From assembly GCA_011050685.1 (NCBI GenBank), contig DRFF01000057.1, forward strand, positions 107,888-171,887: a DNA stretch of 64,000 nucleotides, given 5' to 3'. Within the stretch, counting starts at the first letter, position 1. The number at the start of each line of letters is the position of its first letter. The position numbers were made by a program, and so were the translations under genes. The notes under the pieces were generated by a model. The model saw nothing but the letters and a program-made list of their open reading frames with translations. It ran no database searches and had not been told where the DNA came from. This document shows, in pieces, positions 25,749-33,803 of the stretch. Source of the stretch: Aurantimonas coralicida (GTDB taxonomy: Bacteria > Pseudomonadota > Alphaproteobacteria > Rhizobiales > Rhizobiaceae).

Positions 25749-26966
25749 TTACTCCTCTGCCCCGTATCCAACGGCCACGCGCTTTTCCGAACGCGTCAGG
25801 AAGTCCGCCGCGCCGACCCGCGCCCAGAGCGCCTCTCGTTCGGCGCTCAGGCCGTCCACTTGGTCGAGATCGACGCCGAGTCGAAGCTCGGGCGCCGCGA
25901 AATGGCCGCCGAGCCAGTCGCCGATCGCTCCGCTCAACCGGGTTATCAAGGGCAGCACGGTCAGCCGGAAGAAGGCGCGGTTCGCCTCGGCATAGTTCGC
26001 GTAGGTCAGGTCGCCCGGTATGCCGAGCAGCATCGGCGGCACGCCGAAGGCCAGCGCGATGTCGCGCGCCGCGCCGTTGCGGGCTTCGATGAAGTCCATG
26101 TCCTTCGGCGACAGCGCCATCGCCTTCCAGTCCAGCCCGCCTTCGAGCAGCATCGGCCGACCGGCGCGCGCCGATCCGGCATAGCCGCTTTCGAGCTCAG
26201 CCTTGAGGCGGTCGAATTGCTCCGGCGCGAGATTGCCGCCGTCGGCCGGCTGGTAGACCAGTGCCCCGGACGGGCGCGCGGAATTATCCAGCAGCGCCTT
26301 GTTCCAGCGCGAGGCGGCGTTGTGCAGGTCGAGCGCCGTTTGCGCTGCGGCGAGCGGCGAATAGCCGGCCATCTCCGCCAGGGGATGGAACAGGCGCACA
26401 TGCAGGAGCGCGCTTGGCCGTCCGTTGCTGCCTTCGGCGGCGATGCGGCGGACCGAATGGCCTGCCCTGTACTCGTAGCCGTCCGGCCATCCATCGCGCC
26501 CTTCAATGATCCGAATCCGATCCGGACGCAGCGAATACAGCGCTTTGATCTCGCTTTCGAAGTTTGCCACCTCGAGATAGGCGTTACCCGACAGGAGCAG
26601 GTGCCCGCACAACGTCTCGATGAGGCTCGGCCCATCCGTCGCGGTGTTCGGCCTGCGCAGCAGATCGAGGATCGGATGCCGGACGACCTCATTGGGGCCG
26701 TCATAAAGAACAAAGGGAATGGCCGCCGCGGTCTCCGCGATCAGTCGCACCGAACGGTAGACGATCGGGTTTTGCATGAAACCGAGCCGCGCCAGCGCCT
26801 CATAGGACCGTTCGCTCCAGACGCCGGGATCGGCCGCGCCCGAGAACACCAGCGTGCCGCCGGCATAGCCCGCAGCCTTGCTTTCTCGTCCCGCGGCATT
26901 CGCACCAACGGGCGCGCGCGTCTCAGCGCCGCCGAGCAAACCGGCGATCGTCGTCATCAGTCCCAT
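25749..26966 (-). CDS. GTA g3: phage portal protein
   Basis: A 405-residue HK97-type portal that forms the ring for DNA entry. It shows NPIVYRSVRLIAETAAAIPFVLY, LLRRPN, LLSGNAYLEV, GYSPLAAAQTALDLHNAASRW and GVPPMLLGIPGDLTYANY. The ATG at 26966 has GGAGA six bases upstream; the frame further upstream is not family-like. A 145-base gap without recognisable genes separates it from the g3.5 protein. Confidence 0.94.
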   Translation of the reverse strand: MGLMTTIAGLLGGAETRAPVGANAAGRESKAAGYAGGTLVFSGAADPGVWSERSYEALARLGFMQNPIVYRSVRLIAETAAAIPFVLYDGPNEVVRHPILDLLRRPNTATDGPSLIETLCGHLLLSGNAYLEVANFESEIKALYSLRPDRIRIIEGRDGWPDGYEYRAGHSVRRIAAEGSNGRPSALLHVRLFHPLAEMAGYSPLAAAQTALDLHNAASRWNKALLDNSARPSGALVYQPADGGNLAPEQFDRLKAELESGYAGSARAGRPMLLEGGLDWKAMALSPKDMDFIEARNGAARDIALAFGVPPMLLGIPGDLTYANYAEANRAFFRLTVLPLITRLSGAIGDWLGGHFAAPELRLGVDLDQVDGLSAEREALWARVGAADFLTRSEKRVAVGYGAEE

Positions 26967-27004
26967 CAATGTCTCCAGATTGTCGTCTTCGACGCCCGTC
27001 CGGC

Positions 27005-28365
27005 TTAAAAGCCACGAACCCGCGGTTCCCGCGCCGGTCCCATCAAAGCCGTTACGGCCCAAACCAGCGCGTCGAGCCGGTCGGGCGAACGCCCACCCGT
27101 CAGCCCATCCGGACCGAAATCCGCCATTTCATCCTCGATCTCGGGAAACCGTCCCGCATGGCGCACGCGACCCTGTTCGTAAAGCGCCGCCACTGGTTCG
27201 GCCCGCACCCATTTGCCGCGGCTTGCCCGCACCGCGCGAAACGGCACATGCGGTGCGCAGGTCCTGATCACCGCCTCGACCATGTCCCCGCCCTGGTTGA
27301 CTTCCGCGATGATGCGGTCGGCCGCCAGCCGCTCGTAAAGCGCCACGGCAGTTCCTGCCCACTCGTGCGGCTTGGCCCCTTTGCGCGAGGCATCCGCGAG
27401 GACGTAGACGATGCCGTCGGCGGCACAGCCGGCCGCCACGATGCCGCAGGCATCGGAGCGGGCCGTCGCCGTCGCCGGCGGGTCGATCGCCACCACGATG
27501 CGTCGTAATCAGGTGCGGCCCTGACACGCGCGCGCTCGATCGCCGCCAGATCGAACAGCGCGTCCTCCCGCGCTTCGATCATCAGACCTTCCAGTTCCTG
27601 TCGCCCAAGCCGGGAGCCGCCGTAGCGGGTCTCCATCGCGGCCAAAAAGCCAGGCGCGAGATTGCGGGCGTTCTCCGCCGTTCGCATGTGGCTCGTCACC
27701 GTCGCCGGATCGGCGATCAGCCGCTTCAAAAGCGGGATCGGCCGCGGTGTCGTCGTGAACAGCGCCCGGGGCCGGTCGCCAAGTCGCAGTCCGAACTGCA
27801 AATTGTCGAAACAGGCCTCGCCATGGCCCCATTTGGCGAACTCGTCGCCCCAGGCCGCATCGAATTGGTAGCCACGCAGCGCGTCCGGATCCTCGGACGA
27901 AAAGATCTGCGCGATCGCGCCGTTCGCAAACACCACCCGGCGGCGGCTCACCTCGAAAACCGGCCGCGGTCCTGTAGAGACGGCCATTAGTCCGCTTTCG
28001 CCGTCGATCATCACCTCGCGCGCATCGCCGAGCGTTTCGGCGATCAGTGCGATCCGGCCGTGCGGCCGTGCGGCGAATGGCGCATTGCCCGCCGCCATCG
28101 CCCGCACCCATTCCGCGCCAGCCCGGGTCTTGCCGGATCCCCGGCCGCCGATCAGCAACCATTGCCGCCACGCGCCTGGCGGCGGCAATTGGGCGGGCCT
28201 TGCATAGGACGGCCACACCGGCATCGCGGCCCGAAGCGCGGATGCCGAAGTTCGCTCAAGGGTATCGCTTGTCCGATGCCAGAATTCGGAATCCGATAGG
28301 TAATGGCCATCTTCTTGTCGGCCCTCCGCCCCCGTCTCCCCTTCACGCTCCGCAGCATCCGTCAT
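27005..28365 (-). pseudogene. GTA g2: large terminase, interrupted by a one-base frameshift
   Basis: The terminase packages DNA and cuts it. The first frame (28365 to about 27500) holds the ATPase: Walker A GGRGSGKT at residues 73-80 and acidic pair Asp174-Glu175 in AAWGDEF. After Asp288 the frame goes off course. The nuclease domain (VVAIDPP, EVNQGGDMV, SPDRLDALVWA) continues in another frame to the stop at 27005. The sequence at 27497-27505 reads as if one C were missing from a GAC-CGC junction on the coding strand. If real, no full-length terminase is made. A sequencing error is the other explanation. The start overlaps g1 by 4 bases. Confidence 0.85.
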
Positions 28366-28838
28366 CCGGTCCCTGCCGCTGCGCCGGCCTGTTCGCCAGC
28401 ATCCCGCGTCGGGGCCGCCCCGTCGCTCGGCGGCGTCGCGGCGTCGCCGACGAACGCTCCCGTCTCGGTTTCAAACAGCGCCGGTCCAGCCTGCCGCCGC
28501 GCATCGAGGCTGCGCAGCCGGTTCAACAACTCCTCGCGAAGCCGCGCCGTCTCTGCCTCGTCCTCGTCACCGCCTTGGGCGGCGAGCATTTCGAGCCGTC
28601 GCAGTTCCAGAAGCTTTTCCAATGTGCGGGTCATCAGGACGAGGAGGTCGATGCGTTCCTTGGCCGCCACGAATTCTCGCGTCCTGTCTGTCCCTGCGCC
28701 GGCTGCCACCCTCGGCCGCCCTACTGCGGACCGGCCAGGCGTCGCTTTGACCGGTTTATATTCCTTTATCGCGATTTCGAAGACGTCGATCTCACGCGTC
28801 AGGAGAGCCGGGAGCCGATCCGATGGCAGCTTCACCAT
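28362..28838 (-). CDS. GTA g1: small terminase-like protein, 5' end altered by transposon insertion
   Basis: A 158-residue protein (MVKLPSDRLPALLTREIDVF then KERIDLLVLMTRTLEKLLELR) in the position of RcGTA g1, the small terminase. It has an N-terminal helix-turn-helix-like stretch, a coiled-coil-like centre and a low-complexity tail. The first base of its ATG is the terminal base of the Tn7-like element. Before the insertion the gene probably began 11 codons earlier, at the ATG now at 44025 beyond the right end of the transposon, or at a GTG just there. No good ribosome binding site is seen in the transposon end, so expression is doubtful. Confidence 0.7.
   Translation of the reverse strand: MVKLPSDRLPALLTREIDVFEIAIKEYKPVKATPGRSAVGRPRVAAGAGTDRTREFVAAKERIDLLVLMTRTLEKLLELRRLEMLAAQGGDEDEAETARLREELLNRLRSLDARRQAGPALFETETGAFVGDAATPPSDGAAPTRDAGEQAGAAAGTG
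28833..28837. repeat. Left copy of the probable 5-bp target duplication
   Basis: CACCA directly precedes the TGTT terminus. The partner at 43993 reads AACCA. Tn7-family elements duplicate 5 bp, so length fits; the first base differs. The difference is silent in the rebuilt g1 frame (GTG versus GTT, both Val). Confidence 0.55.
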
Positions 28839-28851
28839 GTTCCGCTGACGG

Positions 28852-28979
28852 TTTCCGCATAAGTCGGTCGTGAATTGCTGCGAAACCCCAGAATTCCGCG
28901 CCGACAAACTCCATAATGATGTCGCGTCGACCCCATAAAGACGTCGCAACTGGATGTTTTTATCCCATAAGATGGTCGC
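28852..28979. repeat. Left-end TnsB-type binding repeats
   Basis: Four copies of a motif of the form (TTT/AAA/TCG)..CCATAA..(A/G)GTCG(C/T) start at 28852, 28906, 28927 and 28959, and a weaker one (AAACCCCAGAATTCC) starts at 28883. Spacings are about 31, 23, 21 and 31 bases. Such spread sites at the left end and packed sites at the right end are the known Tn7 pattern for TnsB binding. Confidence 0.75.
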
Positions 28980-29082
28980 GCTTTTGCGTCGCCCGTTCCA
29001 GCGACGCAAAAGCCGTTCGCGAGGCAGATTTTCATCTGCTACCATAGGCTTCATCCAGGGGACCGGATGGAGGGACTGGCGG

Positions 29083-29988
29083 GTGAAGGCTGAAATCCGC
29101 AAGCGCGGAGAACTTGAGCATGAGGGCGTCGCGCTTGCGAATATCCATCGCAAGGCGAATCAGCGCAAGGCAGCGGCTTACTGGCTCGGGTTTCTGCGAG
29201 GTGTCCTGGCGAGCAGCAGGGTGGAGACCCGCGAGATGGGGCCGTTGCGGATTGAGGCCGAGCAGTTCCTCACCCTTCTGCATGACGAAGATGCGGCCGA
29301 GCTTATCCGCGACCTCGACACCGCTTGGGACGACACGTCCGCCGAAATCTACTCGGTCATCGAATGCATTGTCGGGGTGCGCTCGCGGGAATTCGTCATT
29401 GAGACCGACAAGGACGAGGTCAACGAGTTCTACGGTTTCTGTGCCGGCATCGCCTGCGACAACGTCATTACCCCGCACGAAGTGGAGAAGCTGATCGACC
29501 GCGTCTGGAGATCGGACATCCTGCTCGACGACCGACGCGTCGCCTCTATGGCAAAAACCGTGTCTTTTGCGATTGCCGACGGTCGCATCACGCCCGACGA
29601 GTCCGAGGATATTTGCGACTGGATCACCCGGCTGGTCGGCGACAGCGCCGCAGACACCGGCGTCGCCACCTTCGGCAATGTCGGCGTCATCGATGGCGCG
29701 CTCGACGACCCGGCGGAAGTGGTGTTCGAGGGGCGGATGTTCGTGCTGACCGGGAAGTTCGCCATCGGGCCGCGCAAGGCTGTCGCGAGAATGATCGCCG
29801 AGCGCGGCGGTGGATGGAAAAACGCCGTCTGTCGCAAGACCGACTATCTTGCGGTCGCGGCGTCCGCCTCCCGAGACTGGAGGCACACCCACGAAGGACT
29901 TAAGATCATGCGGGCCATGAAGTTACGGGGCAAGGGTGGGCGCCCACACATGGTGCAGGAGCCGACATTGGCGGTGGCGCTTGGTTAG
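29083..29988 (+). CDS. TerB-like/BRCT domain protein, first cargo gene
   Basis: A 301-residue soluble protein. The GTG at 29083 is preferred since GGAGGGA lies 7 bases upstream; the open frame extends further into the transposon end but without coding character. The middle holds two acidic helical segments with the patterns CDNVITPHEVEKLIDR and ADGRITPDESEDICDW, like the calcium-binding-style loops of TerB domains. The C-terminal 75 residues form a BRCT domain (FEGRMFVLTGKF, ERGGGWKNAVCRKTDYL), of the type in NAD-dependent DNA ligases and replication factor C, which binds DNA ends or phosphopeptides. It is the first gene of the plus-strand cargo operon. Function is inferred from domains only. 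Confidence 0.75.
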   Translation: MKAEIRKRGELEHEGVALANIHRKANQRKAAAYWLGFLRGVLASSRVETREMGPLRIEAEQFLTLLHDEDAAELIRDLDTAWDDTSAEIYSVIECIVGVRSREFVIETDKDEVNEFYGFCAGIACDNVITPHEVEKLIDRVWRSDILLDDRRVASMAKTVSFAIADGRITPDESEDICDWITRLVGDSAADTGVATFGNVGVIDGALDDPAEVVFEGRMFVLTGKFAIGPRKAVARMIAERGGGWKNAVCRKTDYLAVAASASRDWRHTHEGLKIMRAMKLRGKGGRPHMVQEPTLAVALG

Positions 29989-30177
29989 AAGCAGAGGGTG
30001 ATGAAGACCTGAATCATTTCTGCCATCCCGTCTTCGGCGGCTCGTTGCGGAATATTGTTTCGGATGTTCTAATTCACATCAGCCTTCGGCACGCCGATGC
30101 TTGGGGCAGCCATGGGGGACCATTGCTCGGGCGGGAAAGACGTTTCCTGACTTCGTCGGCTCGGAAGGGTAGAGCTT

Positions 30178-32487
30178 GTGGAACTGCTCCTGGTCGTAGC
30201 GCTTCTCGCAACTGTCGCATGGTTCTTTGGAAAATATCAGAAGACCAAGGACCAGAAACGAGGATGGCTGAGCCCATCCAGGTCGAAGGCAACCAACCGT
30301 CCCTCGCTTAGCTTCGACGTGCAAGTGAATGATAGCGTCCCCGGGAGGTCCTTCGATCATGACCGGGCGGTTTCGCCCGGTCGCTCCCGAAAGTCCCTGA
30401 CCCCGGCTCGCTGGATGGGGCCTGGGGTGCCCGTTTCCGTAAAGGGTCGACTAATCTCTGGCGGGATGGTCTACGTCGGCGAACACCTTCCGTCTCGCCA
30501 CTATGATCGGTCGGATAATTGCCTGATCGACCCAGGTCTTCAGGTTTCCCACAACGCCGCCGACAAGATAGGCGCAACATTACCCTACTGGCCCTCATAC
30601 GCCAATCTCCGCCCGGATCAGCGCCGTGCGTATCTGGACTGGCTATCGTCGGGTCGATCAGATCCATCGATCGGTATCGGCTACGTATTCATCTTCTTCT
30701 ATGGGCTGGAACGGCGGATTTTTCATGATCTGGCCAAGCAGGACGCGCCGGCACTCACCGCTGAAGTGCGACGGCTTCTGAACATTTATGGCGAGAACAA
30801 CTCGTTCAAGAACTACGCCACCAGGTTTCTGGATGCGGTCGCGGTGATCCAGAGTGACGCGGAATTGTTTCGCATCGAGCCGCGCCTGGACATGTCCGGA
30901 TACGAGATGCCGTGGGTGGCGCGCCTTTATCTCGGTCGCTGCCTGCAACGTGGGAGCCCACTGACCGAGGACGAGGCGTTGGTCTGGGTCCTTTCTCATC
31001 CTGAGACCGGTATTCGCACGCCAGCAGAGCGGTGTTTTGAAGAATTGCGCGCCCTGTGGCGGCATCGGTTCGCGGCGCGTTATCCGAATGGATTTTCCGT
31101 GACGGCACCGAAGACCATCCTGCGGCTGGTTTACCGGCCGGCGAGTAACGCCTTCGAATGTGATGTGCCGGTGGGAGACGCCGACGTTCCGGATGTGCTT
31201 GCCCTGAAAGCACGGACGACGCGGCTCCAAGAGCTATTCGACCTCTGCACCTCCCATCTCGACGGCTACAGTCGCCTTTTGGGGCGAAACCCGGATGCCC
31301 GAGGTAGCGTCGAGGCGGCCGCACTGCTACCGCGAGAAATCCTGCACGAATCTGGTGGTGACCGACTGACGTGGATCTCGTCGCAACTGGAAAGACGGTT
31401 CAGCGAGAGAAGATTTGCGCTCATGCCCATTCCCCGGCTTTTGGAAGCTCTTCAGATTACCGTCCCGTCAAAAACAAAGCTCCCGGCATCGACAGCAGCC
31501 CAGATCGCTATAATCCTCGACAGGCTCGATGTCGGACATGAGCCGGACCGTCGGCACGGCGGCTCGACGCCGGCGATCGACGGGAGAATTATCCTGTTCC
31601 GCGCACCCGGTGGTGGCCCGGTCGATGCCGAATCACTCGCATACCGGTCGACACGGACAATGGTGGAGATCGGTGCGATCGCCGCGACGGCGGACGGCAA
31701 GGTGGCGGCAGAGGAACTCGCGAGCGTTAAGGCGGATCTAGCCGCTGTCCCTGACCTGTCCTCCGCCGAGCAGGATCGCCTTATGGCACTGGCGGTTCTT
31801 CTACTTCGAGACGCGCCGGGACAGGCGGCAGTTCTGAAGCGCCTGTCGATGCTGCCTGACGCTGAGAAGAAACGCGTTACCCAATCCGCGATTTCAGCGG
31901 TGCTCGCGGACGGTCACGTATCGCCTGCCGAAGTCAAGTTCATCGAGAAATTGCACAAGTCGCTCGGCTATCCGGTCGACCAGGTTTATGCGGCGCTTCA
32001 CCGGGGTTCTGTGGTCATAGACGAGCCGGTGACCGTTTTTCGATCGGAACCAACCCGCGGTGTCGCAATACCGTCACCACCCGCCAGCCCATCGGCATCG
32101 GTCGTCATCGATCATGCCAAGCTGGAACGCATCCGGAACGAGACAGCCGCCGTGTCGTCGCTCTTGTCGAACATCTTCAACGAAGACACTCCGGTGGAAC
32201 CGGTCGCCCCCGACGCCAGCGACCAACCGGGGGCACGTTCCCCTTATGCTGGTCTTGACGAGGAGCACGCGCGGTTACTCGCGTCGGTTGCGGAAGCCGG
32301 GCGCATGGATCGCATGGAGTTCGACAGACATGCCCGCGCAAGCAGGCTTCTGCCTGATGGGGCCATCGAAACGATCAATGAGTGGGCTTTCGAACGATTC
32401 GACGAACCGGTCCTGGAAGACGGTGATATTGTCGTGGTGGTCGAACATCTTCTTCCCGAACTGCAAAGCAGAGACGAGGCAGCATGA
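30178..32487 (+). CDS. TerB-N / TerB / TerB-C multidomain protein
   Basis: A 769-residue protein with an N-terminal membrane helix (ELLLVVALLATVAWFFG), suggesting it is anchored facing the cytoplasm. A TerB-N domain follows (about 90-300), with YWPSYANLRPDQRRAYLDWL. A central TerB-like helical domain (about 480-610) shows AATADGKVAAEELASVK and AVLADGHVSPAEVKFI. The TerB-C domain is at the end (about 650-769). TerB domains are metal-responsive helical modules linked to stress and phage-response systems. The GTG start has a ribosome binding site (GGAAGGG). The stop overlaps the next gene by 4 bases (ATGA), so it is cotranslated with the ATPase. Confidence 0.85.
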   Translation: MELLLVVALLATVAWFFGKYQKTKDQKRGWLSPSRSKATNRPSLSFDVQVNDSVPGRSFDHDRAVSPGRSRKSLTPARWMGPGVPVSVKGRLISGGMVYVGEHLPSRHYDRSDNCLIDPGLQVSHNAADKIGATLPYWPSYANLRPDQRRAYLDWLSSGRSDPSIGIGYVFIFFYGLERRIFHDLAKQDAPALTAEVRRLLNIYGENNSFKNYATRFLDAVAVIQSDAELFRIEPRLDMSGYEMPWVARLYLGRCLQRGSPLTEDEALVWVLSHPETGIRTPAERCFEELRALWRHRFAARYPNGFSVTAPKTILRLVYRPASNAFECDVPVGDADVPDVLALKARTTRLQELFDLCTSHLDGYSRLLGRNPDARGSVEAAALLPREILHESGGDRLTWISSQLERRFSERRFALMPIPRLLEALQITVPSKTKLPASTAAQIAIILDRLDVGHEPDRRHGGSTPAIDGRIILFRAPGGGPVDAESLAYRSTRTMVEIGAIAATADGKVAAEELASVKADLAAVPDLSSAEQDRLMALAVLLLRDAPGQAAVLKRLSMLPDAEKKRVTQSAISAVLADGHVSPAEVKFIEKLHKSLGYPVDQVYAALHRGSVVIDEPVTVFRSEPTRGVAIPSPPASPSASVVIDHAKLERIRNETAAVSSLLSNIFNEDTPVEPVAPDASDQPGARSPYAGLDEEHARLLASVAEAGRMDRMEFDRHARASRLLPDGAIETINEWAFERFDEPVLEDGDIVVVVEHLLPELQSRDEAA

Positions 32488-33803
32488 CCCGCCAGCCAGC
32501 TATTCGCCCGCGAGATCGCGACACCATTCTGCAAGCGCTCTCGGCGGGCGTGGTCCCCCGCACGGGTCTGCGTCATGTCCAGGTGGGTCGGGCAGCCGAA
32601 GTCGGCGCATTGGTCAAGGACATTGACCGGATCACTGACGAGGGTTCCGCCATTCGGTTCGTCATCGGCGAGTATGGCGCCGGCAAGACGTTCTTCCTGA
32701 ACCTCGTCCGGCTGATCGCTCTCGAACGTAAATTGGTAACCCTCCACGCCGATCTCGCCCCCGACCGGCGTGTTCATGCCTCGAATGGACAGGCACGTTC
32801 GCTCTACGCCGAAGCGGTGAGGAACATGGCGACGCGGACGAAGCCGGACGGCGGCGCGTTGGCCAGTATCGTGGAGCGGTTCGTTACGGACTGCGTCAAG
32901 GAGGGGGAGGCGATGTCCCGCTCTGTCGAGCAGGTGATCGATTCCAAGCTCGCCCATATCCAGGAGCATGTCGGTGGTTACGACTATGCAGCCGTCATCA
33001 AAGCATATTGGCGCGGCAGCGAAGAGGGGGACGACGAACTGAAGGCATCGGCCCTGCGCTGGTTGCGGGGCGAATATTCCACCAAGACCGAAGCCAGACA
33101 GAAGATCGGCGTTCGCAATATCATCGATGACGGCGATATCTACGACGCGCTCAAGTTGCTCGCCGCCTTCGTTCGCCTCGCCGGATATGACGGTATCCTC
33201 GTCGTGTTCGATGAGATGGTGAACCTCTATAAGCTACAGAGTCCCCAGGCCCGCAACCAGAATTACGAGCAGATTCTACGGATGCTGAACGACGTCTTGC
33301 AGGGCAACGTCGCCAGCCTCGGCTTCGTTTTCGGCGGCACACCAGAGTTCTTGATGGATCCTCGGCGCGGCCTTCACAGCTACCAGGCGCTTCAGTCACG
33401 GCTCGCCGAAAACACCTTCGCGGCTAACGGGCTTGTTGATCATTCAGGCCCGGTCATTCGGCTTCAGAACTTGACGCCCGAAGACCTCTTGATCCTTCTG
33501 GCAAACATTCGAAACGTCTTCGCCAGCGGCGATTCTTCTATCCATCTCGTTCCGGATGAGGCGCTGCAGGCGTTTATGATCCACTGCAGCCAGAAGGTCG
33601 GCGACGCTTACTTCCGGACCCCGCGGAACACGATCAAATCCTTCGTCCATCTTCTCGCGGTCCTCGATCAGAACCCGGGCACCGATTGGCGCACTCTCAT
33701 CGGCGGCGTCGAAATCGCGCAGGAGTTCGACCCTGACGCGACCGATGACGGATCTGGGGCTACTGGAGGCGGTGTGGACGAGCTTGCCACACTTCGGCTC
33801 TGA
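32484..33803 (+). CDS. BrxD-like P-loop ATPase (DUF2791 type)
   Basis: A 439-residue ATP-binding protein. Walker A is GEYGAGKTFF with Lys68 and Thr69; Walker B is VVFDEMVNL with Asp243 and Glu244. The start (RDTILQALSAGVVPRTGLRHVQVGR) and the FRTPRNTIKSFV motif near the C-terminus are typical of the BREX ATPase BrxD and its DUF2791 relatives. Such proteins work with the partner helicase that follows. The start overlaps the TerB-C gene by 4 bases. No BREX core gene (pglZ, pglX, brxC) is present in the window. Confidence 0.85.
   Translation: MTRQPAIRPRDRDTILQALSAGVVPRTGLRHVQVGRAAEVGALVKDIDRITDEGSAIRFVIGEYGAGKTFFLNLVRLIALERKLVTLHADLAPDRRVHASNGQARSLYAEAVRNMATRTKPDGGALASIVERFVTDCVKEGEAMSRSVEQVIDSKLAHIQEHVGGYDYAAVIKAYWRGSEEGDDELKASALRWLRGEYSTKTEARQKIGVRNIIDDGDIYDALKLLAAFVRLAGYDGILVVFDEMVNLYKLQSPQARNQNYEQILRMLNDVLQGNVASLGFVFGGTPEFLMDPRRGLHSYQALQSRLAENTFAANGLVDHSGPVIRLQNLTPEDLLILLANIRNVFASGDSSIHLVPDEALQAFMIHCSQKVGDAYFRTPRNTIKSFVHLLAVLDQNPGTDWRTLIGGVEIAQEFDPDATDDGSGATGGGVDELATLRL

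Noticed and set aside
28362..29153. GTA g1 extended into the transposon end as a 263-codon gene
   Set aside because: The extra N-terminal part is translated end repeats of the transposon and has no coding character.
30178..32487. Tellurite-resistance operon
   Set aside because: TerB-N and TerB-C domains occur, but no terA, terC, terD or terE-like gene is present, so a metal-resistance label is not supported.
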